From Sanguibacter inulinus (GTDB lineage Bacteria > Actinomycetota > Actinomycetes > Actinomycetales > Cellulomonadaceae): 61,822 nucleotides of DNA. Below the pieces are notes generated by a model. That model was not told where the DNA came from. It was given only the letters and a program-made list of their open reading frames with translations, and did no database searches. The DNA lies in NCBI RefSeq assembly GCF_013415325.1, contig NZ_JACBYE010000025.1:1-61822 (forward strand), given 5' to 3'. A program made the position numbers and the translations under genes. Positions within the stretch are counted from its first letter, which is position 1. Each line of letters begins with the position of its first letter. Positions 9,119 through 16,651 of the stretch are shown piece after piece.

Positions 9119-11241
9119 GCACCGCGCAGGGGCGGGTCGACCAGCGAGCGACCCCGCTCGTCCCCGACGGTCGCGGCGAGCAGCCGCAGCTCACCGGACG
9201 TCACCCGCTCCTGCGCACAGGCGGGGTCTTCCTCGCCACCGGCCTGGTGGTCCTCGTCCTCGCGGCCGTCCACCTCACCCAGGGCACAGCGGGCCTCGGG
9301 CTCGGCGACGTCGTCAGGTCGTTGCTCGGTCTCGACGAGGGGTCGACGGCCTCGGCCGTGCTCGTGGCGTCCAGGCTGCCCAGGCTCGTCGCCGGGCTGC
9401 TGGTGGGCGCTGCCCTGGGCGCAGCCGGCGCGGCGCTGCAGTCTGTCGCCCGCAACCCGCTCGCCTCCCCCGACACCCTCGCGGTCAACGCCGGCGGGTA
9501 TCTCGCGGTCGTCACTGCCGCCGTCGTCGGGATCTCCCTGCCCTTCTACCTCTCGGGGGTGCTGGCCTTCCTCGGTGGGTTGGCCGCCGCAGGGCTCGTG
9601 CTCGCCCTCTCCCAGGGAGGCAGCGCTGGGCCTACCCGCCTGATCCTCGCCGGTGCGGCCACGACCCTCGCCCTCAGCGCGGTCACGAGCGTGCTGCTCG
9701 TCCTCTTCCAGCAGCAGACCACGGGCCTCTTCGCCTGGGGCAGCGGGTCTGTCGTGCAGTCAGGCACCCGGGTCGTGACCCTCGCGGCGCCTGTGGTGCT
9801 CGTCGGTCTGCTCGGTCTCGCGCTGCTGGCACGCCGTCTCGACCTGCTCGCGCTCGGCGACGACGCAGCCCGCGTGCTCGGCGTCGACGTGCGCGGCACC
9901 CGGGTCCTCACCGTCGGGGTCGCCGTGCTGCTCTCGGCCGCCGCCGTGACCGTCGCCGGTCCGATCGGCTTCGTCGGGCTCTGCGCCCCCGTGCTCGCCC
10001 GCCTCGTCGCGCGCACAGTGCCTGGTCTCAGCCGGCACACCACGCTGCTGCCGCTCTCCGCGCTCTTCGGCATCGTCGTCGTCCTCGGCGCCGACGTGCT
10101 GCTGCGCCTCGTGCTGCCGGGGCAGTACGGCGCGGCCGTGCCCACAGGCATCGTCACCACGGTCTTCGGTGCGCTCACCCTCGTGCTCCTGGCCCGCAGG
10201 CTCCGCGACTCCGGGCCGGCCGCCAAGGGCGCTGCCGCGCACGTGCGCCCCCGGACTGCGCGCCGCAGCGTCGTGGTGGTCACGGTCCTCGGGGTGCTGC
10301 TGGTCGTCGCCGCCGTGCTCGCAGTCCTGCTCGGCGACAGGATGCTGCTGCTCGGCGACGTCTCGAACTGGTTCGCCGACCAGGCCGGCCGTCAGGTCTC
10401 CTTCGTCCTCGACCAGCGGATGCCGCGGGTCCTGGCCGCCCTGCTCGCCGGAGCCGCCCTCGGGCTCGCCGGGACGCTCGTGCAGGCGGTGTGCCGCAAC
10501 CCGCTCGCCGAGCCCAGCCTGCTGGGTGTCACCGCCGGAGCCGGCCTCGGAGCCGTCACCGTGATCCTCCTCGTGCCCGGAGCGCCCGTCTGGGCCATGT
10601 CGCTCGCCGCGACGGCCGGGGCCTTCGTCACCTTCGGGCTCGTCTACCTGCTCGCGTACCGCGGCGGGCTGAGCTCGGACAGGCTCGTCCTCATCGGTGT
10701 CGGGATGAGCGCAGGCGCCAGCGCCTTCACCACCCTCGTGATCCTCGTGGTCGAGCCGTGGAACACCAACCTCGCGCTCACCTGGTTGTCGGGCTCGACC
10801 TACGGCCGCACCATGGCGCAGATCGTGCCCGTCGCCGTCGTCCTGCTCGTCGCGACGCCTCTCGCGATCTCGCGACGCCGCGAGATGGACGTGCTCTCCC
10901 TCGACGAGGACACCCCGCGCACGCTCGGCGTCTCGGTCGACCGGACCCGGCTGCTGCTGCTCTCCGCGACGGTCCTCATCACCGCGGCCGCCGTGTGCGC
11001 GGTGGGGGTCGTGGGCTTCGTCGGGCTCGTCGCGCCGCACGCGGCACGGGCGCTCGTGGGTTCGCGCAACGGACGGGTGATCCCCGTCGCGATGCTGCTC
11101 GGCGCGCTGCTCGTCTCGGTCGCGGACACCGTGGGACGGACCGTCATCGCCCCCGCGCAGATCCCCGCGGGCCTGACGACGGCGCTCATCGGCGCGCCGT
11201 ACTTCGTCTGGCTGCTGTGGCGCCAGCGCACCACGCGCTGA
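9115..11241 (+). CDS. Fused double FecCD iron-siderophore permease
   Basis: A 708-residue permease made of two complete FecCD/BtuC-type halves in one chain (about residues 30-365 and 375-705). In most systems these are separate ~340-residue proteins forming a heterodimer; FhuB of E. coli is a known fused example. Both halves keep the family core: AARLPRLVAGLLVGAALGAAG-like and QRMPRVLAALLAGAALGLAG openings, a short NPLASPDTL / NPLAEPSLLG loop, and a late FVGLCAPVLARL / FVGLVAPHAARAL segment. A single polypeptide would thus form the whole channel, served by the ATPase at 7162 and one or both lipoproteins. Confidence 0.88.
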   Translation: MSTAQGRVDQRATPLVPDGRGEQPQLTGRHPLLRTGGVFLATGLVVLVLAAVHLTQGTAGLGLGDVVRSLLGLDEGSTASAVLVASRLPRLVAGLLVGAALGAAGAALQSVARNPLASPDTLAVNAGGYLAVVTAAVVGISLPFYLSGVLAFLGGLAAAGLVLALSQGGSAGPTRLILAGAATTLALSAVTSVLLVLFQQQTTGLFAWGSGSVVQSGTRVVTLAAPVVLVGLLGLALLARRLDLLALGDDAARVLGVDVRGTRVLTVGVAVLLSAAAVTVAGPIGFVGLCAPVLARLVARTVPGLSRHTTLLPLSALFGIVVVLGADVLLRLVLPGQYGAAVPTGIVTTVFGALTLVLLARRLRDSGPAAKGAAAHVRPRTARRSVVVVTVLGVLLVVAAVLAVLLGDRMLLLGDVSNWFADQAGRQVSFVLDQRMPRVLAALLAGAALGLAGTLVQAVCRNPLAEPSLLGVTAGAGLGAVTVILLVPGAPVWAMSLAATAGAFVTFGLVYLLAYRGGLSSDRLVLIGVGMSAGASAFTTLVILVVEPWNTNLALTWLSGSTYGRTMAQIVPVAVVLLVATPLAISRRREMDVLSLDEDTPRTLGVSVDRTRLLLLSATVLITAAAVCAVGVVGFVGLVAPHAARALVGSRNGRVIPVAMLLGALLVSVADTVGRTVIAPAQIPAGLTTALIGAPYFVWLLWRQRTTR

Positions 11242-11267
11242 CGGACCCCCTGATCTTCTCTGGCGCT

Positions 11268-11285
11268 GACCGGGTCACCCCGGTC
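11268..11285 (+). terminator. Weak intra-operon hairpin
   Basis: A 7-bp stem, GACCGGG/CCCGGTC, with a 4-base loop lies in the 121-bp gap between the permease and the second lipoprotein. It lacks a T-run. It might lower expression of the distal gene or stabilise the upstream message. Confidence 0.3.
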
Positions 11286-11362
11286 TGCCAGATCCGCCTG
11301 GCCGGAGCCGTCCACGGACCTCGCCAGCACCGCCCACCTGATCCCTCCTGGAAGGACCTCCG

Positions 11363-12334
11363 ATGAGCACCCCGACCCGCCCGCGCGCTCCCCGCCGCAC
11401 ACACCTCCTGATCGCCGCTCCCCTGCTCGCCGCCACCCTGCTCACCGGGTGCTCGACCGTCACCGACGGCGCCGACGCGACCGGCAGCACAGCCTCCGGC
11501 GAGGCGACCTCGGCCGCCCCGACGACGCAGACCATCGAGCACGCCCGTGGCACGACCGAGGTCCCCGCCGAGCCGCTGCGGGTGGTCGTCCTCGAACCCG
11601 TGCAGCTCGACACCGCCGTCGCCCTGGGTGTCGTCCCGGTCGGTGCCGCTGTGCTCAGCGACGAGGCCGGCATCCCCGCGTACCTCGGCGAGGAGGCCGC
11701 GGGCATCGAGTCCGTCGGTACCGTCACCGAGCCGAGCATCGAGAAGATCGCCGCCCTCGAGCCCGACCTCATCCTCGGGACGGAGTCGCGCCACTCGGCG
11801 CTCTACGACCGCCTCGACGAGATCGCGCCCACGGTGTTCATGGCGACCCAGACCGACCCGTGGACCGAGAACGTCGCGCTCGTCGCCCGCGCCCTCGGCG
11901 ACGAGGCCGGGGCGCAGACCCTGCTCGACGACTTCGACGCGCGCTGCACCGAGGTCGCGGACGAGCACGACACGGCCGGCAAGACCGCCCAGCTCATCCG
12001 TCCGCGCGACGGACAGCTGAGCCTCTACGGGCCGACCTCCTTCGCCGGGAGCGCCCTCGAGTGCGCGGGCTTCACCACCCCCGAGCGCGACTGGGAAGAC
12101 TCGATCTCCGTCGACCTGTCCTACGAGCGGGTCTTCGAGGCTCAGGCCGACCTCGTCCTCGTCACCACCTCGGACACCAGCGACCCGGCGACCATGCCTG
12201 AGGTCATCACGACGAACGCCGACGCCTTCCCCGACGCCCACCTGGTCGACCAGTCCTTCTGGATCACCGGCGTCGGCCCGCTCGGCGGGATGACGGTGCT
12301 GGACGACCTCGACAGGATCCTCGCGGAGCAGTAG
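11363..12334 (+). CDS. Second iron-siderophore substrate-binding lipoprotein
   Basis: A 323-residue lipoprotein with the lipobox LTGC (Cys at about residue 30). Like the first binding protein it has the class III fold: RVVVLEPVQLDTAVALGVVPVGAAV, then EPSIEKIAALEPDLILGTESRH, then DEIAPTVFMA. A segment in the C-lobe with RPRDGQLSLYGPTSFAGSALE is typical of FecB/FepB relatives. GGAAGGA precedes ATG 11363. Two receptors feeding one permease would widen the range of ferric chelates. A strong hairpin follows 8 bp after the stop. Confidence 0.87.
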   Translation: MSTPTRPRAPRRTHLLIAAPLLAATLLTGCSTVTDGADATGSTASGEATSAAPTTQTIEHARGTTEVPAEPLRVVVLEPVQLDTAVALGVVPVGAAVLSDEAGIPAYLGEEAAGIESVGTVTEPSIEKIAALEPDLILGTESRHSALYDRLDEIAPTVFMATQTDPWTENVALVARALGDEAGAQTLLDDFDARCTEVADEHDTAGKTAQLIRPRDGQLSLYGPTSFAGSALECAGFTTPERDWEDSISVDLSYERVFEAQADLVLVTTSDTSDPATMPEVITTNADAFPDAHLVDQSFWITGVGPLGGMTVLDDLDRILAEQ

Positions 12335-12342
12335 CCCACCGG

Positions 12343-12373
12343 CACAGGACGAGGGCCTCGCCCTCGTCCTGTG
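12343..12373 (+). terminator. Terminator of the iron-uptake operon
   Basis: A perfect 14-bp stem with a 3-base loop (CTC), starting 8 bp after the stop of the second lipoprotein. Confidence 0.85.
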
Positions 12374-12420
12374 TCCAGGCTGCCGCCCGCGCTCACCGGC
12401 CCGACCACCGGCCCCGGACG

Positions 12421-12457
12421 CAGAAGAACCCGGCTCCTGAGGAGCCGGGTTCTTCTG
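12421..12457 (-). terminator. Terminator downstream of tRNA-Ala
   Basis: A perfect 17-bp stem with a 3-base loop. On the minus strand it begins 8 bases beyond the CCA end of tRNA-Ala. The stem base is AT-containing (CAGAAGAA...TTCTTCTG), which gives a T-rich end to the RNA. Confidence 0.85.
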
Positions 12458-12465
12458 TCGTGCTG

Positions 12466-12541
12466 TGGTGGAGCTAAGGAGATTCGAACTCCTGACCTCT
12501 TCGATGCGAACGAAGCGCGCTACCAACTGCGCCATAGCCCC
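12466..12541 (-). tRNA. tRNA-Ala (anticodon CGC)
   Basis: A 76-base cloverleaf on the minus strand. The acceptor GGGGCTA pairs with TAGCTCC, including the G3-U70 wobble that is the alanine identity element. The anticodon loop TTCGCAT gives anticodon CGC, reading GCG. The T-loop TTCGAAT is normal and CCA is encoded. A terminator follows. Confidence 0.97.
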
Positions 12542-12622
12542 AGGTCTGACGACCGGACGAACCGGTGTGCCGAACCGCTGTCTAGCCTAGCACCCAGGTG
12601 GAGGTGCTCCGCACAGGAGCGG

Positions 12623-13831
12623 TCACTCCCCCGCAGCCCGGCGGCGGGCCAGGACGGAGTTGAGGTTCACGCCGAGGCTGTCCTCGGACGGCTCCTCGGC
12701 GGTCACCGTGGCCGGAGCGGGCTGCGCGGGGCTGGCCCCGGCGAGCTCGGCACGACGCTCCTCCGTGAGCTTGCGGAGCTCGGCCGTGAGGGGCGCGGGC
12801 TCCCAGCGGGGCGCGGTCGACTTGAGGGTGTAGACCGGGCGCGGGACGGCGACGGGCTCCCAGTCGGTGCTCTCGCCCTCCTGGGCTGGAGCGGGCTGGC
12901 GGGCGGCAGGGGCGGCCGATGACGCACGGTCAGCGCCGCCGGTCGGACGAGAGGCCGAGGATGCCTCCGGCTCGGCAGTCTCAGCCGTTCGGGCGGCAGC
13001 CGTCGGAGCGACGGTCCGCTCTGCCTCGGCGCCGCTCGTCGCGGCGGCGGTCTTGGCGGCAGTGGTCTTGGCTGTCGTCGAGCTCTCCGCACCCTGGCCC
13101 GCCACGCCTGCAGCACCCGCAGCCCGCACGCGGGAGATCATCTCGGTCTGAGTCTGCGAGGAGTGCACGGCACGACCGGTCACGGTGGTGCGCACAGCAG
13201 GTGCGGGGCGTCCGGCACGGCGCAGCGCTGCGGGGCGGGCGGCCTCGCGGGCCGCCTCACGCTCCCTGGCAGCAGCGTCGGCGCGGGCGTTCGCGAGGAC
13301 GGCGCGACGTCCGAGGACGAGCACCGAGACGAGGAGGACGGCGGGGACAGCCACGGTCCAGACGGGCAGGGACGTCACGGCGACGATCACGCCGACGAGG
13401 GCTGTGAGCACCACGAGGCCGAGCGTGAGGGTCGCGCGGCGGCGCGCAGCAGCGGCGCGGCGCGCGAGCAGCGCGTCGCGCGAGGCCGACCCGTACGAGT
13501 CGTTCCGCTCCATGTCCTGCACTCCATCCGTGATCTGACGCCGAGCCCGCACCGTCGTGCCGATCGGCGGTGTCAGCAACGACACGTCCACACTGCTCGA
13601 CGTCGTGCAGTCACCATGCTTCTGAGAGACGGCCTGCGCGGACCGTCCCGTGGTGCTCTTGCTGGGTGACGAGTCACCGCTCGCGACCGCGAGGACACGC
13701 AGACGACCGGAGAACCTGTCGTCCACCCGCGACTCGAGCAGCTGCTGACGGTGACGCAACCTCTGAGGGACCAGGTAGGCCAACCACAGCACGACCACAG
13801 CCACGACGACGATACCGGCTGGTGATCCCAC
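12623..13831 (-). CDS. sepX: Membrane protein of the SepX/GlpR type
   Basis: A 402-residue protein. Residues 1-20 form one membrane helix (IVVVAVVVLWLAYLVPQRL), residues ~135-180 form a helical hairpin, and the rest is a long Ala/Thr/Pro-rich, low-complexity cytoplasmic region. Family assignment rests on the N-terminal helix plus YLVPQRLRHRQ and on gene order: it follows moeA/glp and a RimJ-like acetyltransferase, as Rv0996 does in M. tuberculosis. There the homologues (SepX in Streptomyces, GLPR in Corynebacterium) are divisome membrane proteins that recruit a gephyrin-like MoeA and Wag31. GTG 13831 is the start. The C-terminal half is probably disordered. Confidence 0.65.
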   Translation of the reverse strand: MGSPAGIVVVAVVVLWLAYLVPQRLRHRQQLLESRVDDRFSGRLRVLAVASGDSSPSKSTTGRSAQAVSQKHGDCTTSSSVDVSLLTPPIGTTVRARRQITDGVQDMERNDSYGSASRDALLARRAAAARRRATLTLGLVVLTALVGVIVAVTSLPVWTVAVPAVLLVSVLVLGRRAVLANARADAAAREREAAREAARPAALRRAGRPAPAVRTTVTGRAVHSSQTQTEMISRVRAAGAAGVAGQGAESSTTAKTTAAKTAAATSGAEAERTVAPTAAARTAETAEPEASSASRPTGGADRASSAAPAARQPAPAQEGESTDWEPVAVPRPVYTLKSTAPRWEPAPLTAELRKLTEERRAELAGASPAQPAPATVTAEEPSEDSLGVNLNSVLARRRAAGE

Positions 13832-13930
13832 ACGCTGACGTTAGGCGAGGTGGCAGCACCGACCGTGGACGCACCCCGGCGTGTCGGCCCCGGGCCGCTG
13901 TCGCGGTCGATGCAGGGCTCCCCGTCGCCG

Positions 13931-14611
13931 TCAGGCGCCCTGCGTGGACCGCCACCGGGCGAGCAGCCCGTCCGGCACCTCGGGGGCTGTCAGAGCGAAG
14001 GTCCTGTGGTCGCACCACCGGCCCTGGATGTGCAGGTACGCCTCGCGCAGACCTTCGTCGCGCAGCCCGAGCTTCTCGACCACCCGCAGGCTCGGCGCGT
14101 TCTCGGGCCTGATGTTGATCTCGACCCTGTGCAGCCCGAGCTCGAAGAAGCAGTGGTCGGCGGCCATCGCGACGGCCGTCGGGATCACACCCCGTCCTGC
14201 GACGTGCTGGCCGACCCAGTAGCCGATGCTCGCCGAGCACAGCGAGCCGTAGGTGATCGAGGAGACCGTCAGCTGGCCGACGAGCTCGCCGTCCAGCTCG
14301 ACCGCGAAGGGCAGCGTCGAGCCGTCGCGGGCAGCCTTGTCCAGGGCCCTGACGTAGCCCGTGAAGGACGGCGGGCGCGTGGGCTGCGTCCGTCCCGGCC
14401 ACCCGCGGTGACGGCCCTGGCGGTCGAGGCCTGTCGGTGCCGGGGTGGTGGCCTCCCACCGCTCGAGCCAGTCCTGGTTGTCCGCCCGCAGGTCCATCCA
14501 CGCGTCGCGGTCCGCCCGGCGCAGGCGCCGGAGCAGCAGCGTCCCGCCGGGGGCGCGCAGCGAGTCGTCCCGCAGGATCACCGGCCAGCGCGGCGCCCAG
14601 ACCACACCCAC
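13931..14611 (-). CDS. GNAT family N-acetyltransferase (RimJ/RimL-like)
   Basis: A 226-residue acetyltransferase of the ribosomal-protein-alanine type. It opens with LRRLRRADRDAWMDLRADN; the acetyl-CoA binding region is around IGYWVGQHVAGRGVIPTAVAM (the Q/R-x-x-G-x-G/A motif is QHVAGRG). It ends with the usual motif-B helix ENAPSLRVVEKLGLRDEGL. It transfers acetyl groups to an N-terminal or side-chain amine; the substrate is not known. GTG 14611 starts two bases after the moeA stop, so it is co-transcribed and probably coupled. It corresponds to rimJ (Rv0995) in the mycobacterial order. Confidence 0.82.
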   Translation of the reverse strand: MGVVWAPRWPVILRDDSLRAPGGTLLLRRLRRADRDAWMDLRADNQDWLERWEATTPAPTGLDRQGRHRGWPGRTQPTRPPSFTGYVRALDKAARDGSTLPFAVELDGELVGQLTVSSITYGSLCSASIGYWVGQHVAGRGVIPTAVAMAADHCFFELGLHRVEINIRPENAPSLRVVEKLGLRDEGLREAYLHIQGRWCDHRTFALTAPEVPDGLLARWRSTQGA

Positions 14612-14613
14612 CG

Positions 14614-15903
14614 CTAGCCCTCGAGGACCAGGCAGTGCACGCGGTCGCCGAAGCGCACCTCGGACTCGCCCTCGGGCACGACGGCCAGCGCGTTGGCCTC
14701 GGCGAGCCCTGCGACCGAGAGGTCTTCGAGACGGGTCGGGTCGCCGACGGGCGTCACGTGGTACCCACCGTCAGGCGACCCGACGAGGACCGCGGGGACG
14801 AACTGGCGCACACCCGCGGGGCTGCGCCAGCCGACAGCCGCGTGGGCCGCGACGGACGGCCTGTAGATGTCTGTGTAGCCGGCCATCGCGCGCAGCGCCG
14901 GCCGCACGAAGACCTCGTAGGAGATCTGCGCGGCGACGGGGTGCCCGGGCAGGGAGAAGACCGGGATCGTGTCTCCGGGGTTGTCGGTGCTGTCGCCGAT
15001 GCCGGCGTGGAGCGTCCCGAGGCCCTGGTTGCGCCCGGGGACCATCGCGACGTGGTCGAAGCGGACCGTGCCGAGCGGGGCCAGCACGTCCTTGAGGGTG
15101 TCGTGCGACCCCTCCGACAACCCGCCGGTGGTGATGAGCAGGTCGGCGCGGACCAGCTGGTCTTCGATCATCTCGCGCAGGCGGGTCTGGTCGTCGCTCA
15201 CCGGCGCCACCTGGATCGCGATGGCTCCGGCGTCCTGGACGGCGGTCCGCAGGGAGGGACCGTTCGCGTCGAACACCCCGGGACGGGTCGAGCCCGGCTG
15301 GACCAGCTCGTCGCCGACGGGGAGGATCACGACGCGCGGCGCGGGGTGCACCCTGATCCGGGCGTAGCCGAGGCTCGCCGCGAAGGCCAGCTGCCGGGCG
15401 TCGAGGCGGGTGCCGTGGCGCAGCGCGACGGTCCCGGCACGCACGTCGGAGCCGACGGCGCGGACGTTGGCGCCGGGGGCGAGCTCGGCCATGACGCGGA
15501 CCTTGGCGGCCCCGCGGTCGGTCGCCCAGACGGGGACGAGCGCGTCGGCCCCCACGGGCATGGGCACCCCCGAGCTCACCAGGACGCTCTGACGCGGCGC
15601 GAGCCTGAAGGGCTCGTCGGCAGCGGACCAGACGTCGTGGGTGACGGGCAGGACGACGGGTGACTCGTGGCTCGCTCCGGCGAGGTCCTGGGAGCGCACC
15701 GCGTAGCCGTCGCAGGTCGCCAGCGGTCGCGAGGGGATGTCCTCGGTGACGACGATGTCGGCCGCGAGGATGCAGCCCGCGGCATCGGTCAGGACCACGT
15801 CGAGCGCGGGGACGGGCAGGGCGACGGCGAGGACCGCCGCGAGCTGGTCCTGGACGCTCTTCACCGCTGAGCCACCGCCGTCGTCAAGACGCTCGAGCAG
15901 CAC
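14614..15903 (-). CDS. moeA: MoeA/Glp, gephyrin-like molybdopterin molybdotransferase homologue
   Basis: A 429-residue MoeA-family protein. The N-terminal MoeA domains have the conserved CDGYAVRSQDL; the molybdopterin-binding MogA-like domain has LITTGGLSEGSHD and SLPGHPVA; the C-terminal beta-barrel domain follows. MoeA inserts molybdate into adenylyl-molybdopterin, but the actinobacterial copy beside sepX/glpR and rimJ is the Glp cell-division protein in Corynebacterium. The missing GalU gene is notable: in mycobacteria and corynebacteria galU sits between 5-FCL and this gene. GTG 15903 is used; GTG 15864 (VKSVQDQLAAV) is a credible alternative. Confidence 0.85.
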   Translation of the reverse strand: MLLERLDDGGGSAVKSVQDQLAAVLAVALPVPALDVVLTDAAGCILAADIVVTEDIPSRPLATCDGYAVRSQDLAGASHESPVVLPVTHDVWSAADEPFRLAPRQSVLVSSGVPMPVGADALVPVWATDRGAAKVRVMAELAPGANVRAVGSDVRAGTVALRHGTRLDARQLAFAASLGYARIRVHPAPRVVILPVGDELVQPGSTRPGVFDANGPSLRTAVQDAGAIAIQVAPVSDDQTRLREMIEDQLVRADLLITTGGLSEGSHDTLKDVLAPLGTVRFDHVAMVPGRNQGLGTLHAGIGDSTDNPGDTIPVFSLPGHPVAAQISYEVFVRPALRAMAGYTDIYRPSVAAHAAVGWRSPAGVRQFVPAVLVGSPDGGYHVTPVGDPTRLEDLSVAGLAEANALAVVPEGESEVRFGDRVHCLVLEG

Positions 15904-16003
15904 GGGGCGGTAGGGGTGGTCGCGCTCATCCGGCCAGGGTAGTGCAGATACGACTCTGCGCAGGTCCTGACCGGGTCACACCCCGGATGGGGCGTTTCTT
16001 TGA

Positions 16004-16009
16004 GATACT
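16004..16009 (+). promoter_or_regulatory. -10 box GATACT of a leaderless gene
   Basis: GATACT is followed after six bases by the ATG at 16016, with no ribosome binding site between. This is the usual layout of leaderless actinobacterial transcripts. Confidence 0.6.
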
Positions 16010-16015
16010 TTGACC

Positions 16016-16651
16016 ATGAGTGGTCCAGCACAGCCGTACCCTGTCCACGCGGCGCTCGAGGCGGAGGACGCCAAGAGCGCCCTGCGCACAGCGATCCGCT
16101 CGGCCCGCGACGCGCGCACGGAGCGCCGACGCGACGAGGCCGCGCACGCCCTGGCCGAGGTCGTGCTGACCATCCCCGAGGTGCGCGACGCCCGACGCGT
16201 GGGCCTCTACGCCGCCCGTCCGGCCGAGCCCGGGACGGCTCCGCTGCTCGACGCCCTCGACGAGCTCGGCAAGACCATCTTGCTGCCGGTGCTCGGCGCA
16301 GGTCTCCAGCGCGACTGGGCCCCCTACGCCGGGGCCCACGACCTCTTGCAGCGCGCCCCGGGGCGCCCGCCCGAGCCCTCCGGCGACCCTGTCGGTCCGT
16401 CGGCCCTCGAAGACGTCGACGTGGTGATCGCCCCCGCTCTCGCGGTGGACACCTCCGGCACGCGGCTGGGCCAGGGCGGCGGCTGGTACGACCGCGCCCT
16501 CACCTTCGTGAGGCCCGACGTGAAGATCGTCGCCGTGGTGTTCCCCGAGGAGATCTACGACGCGCAGGAGCGCCCGCTCCCCCGCGAGGAGCACGACCGC
16601 CCCGTGCACGGGTACGCCACTCCGCACGGCTGGGAGTGGATCACGGCGTGA
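16016..16651 (+). CDS. 5-formyltetrahydrofolate cyclo-ligase
   Basis: A 211-residue protein that converts 5-formyl-THF to 5,10-methenyl-THF with ATP, returning a storage folate to one-carbon metabolism. It contains the family signature GTRLGQGGGWYDRAL near residue 155 and the downstream VVFPEEIY. Counting starts at ATG 16016, just behind a -10 box, rather than the TTG two codons upstream. It is divergent to moeA. Its 3' end overlaps the 3' end of the penicillin-acylase gene by 11 bp on the opposite strand, so no terminator fits between the two. Confidence 0.9.
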   Translation: MSGPAQPYPVHAALEAEDAKSALRTAIRSARDARTERRRDEAAHALAEVVLTIPEVRDARRVGLYAARPAEPGTAPLLDALDELGKTILLPVLGAGLQRDWAPYAGAHDLLQRAPGRPPEPSGDPVGPSALEDVDVVIAPALAVDTSGTRLGQGGGWYDRALTFVRPDVKIVAVVFPEEIYDAQERPLPREEHDRPVHGYATPHGWEWITA

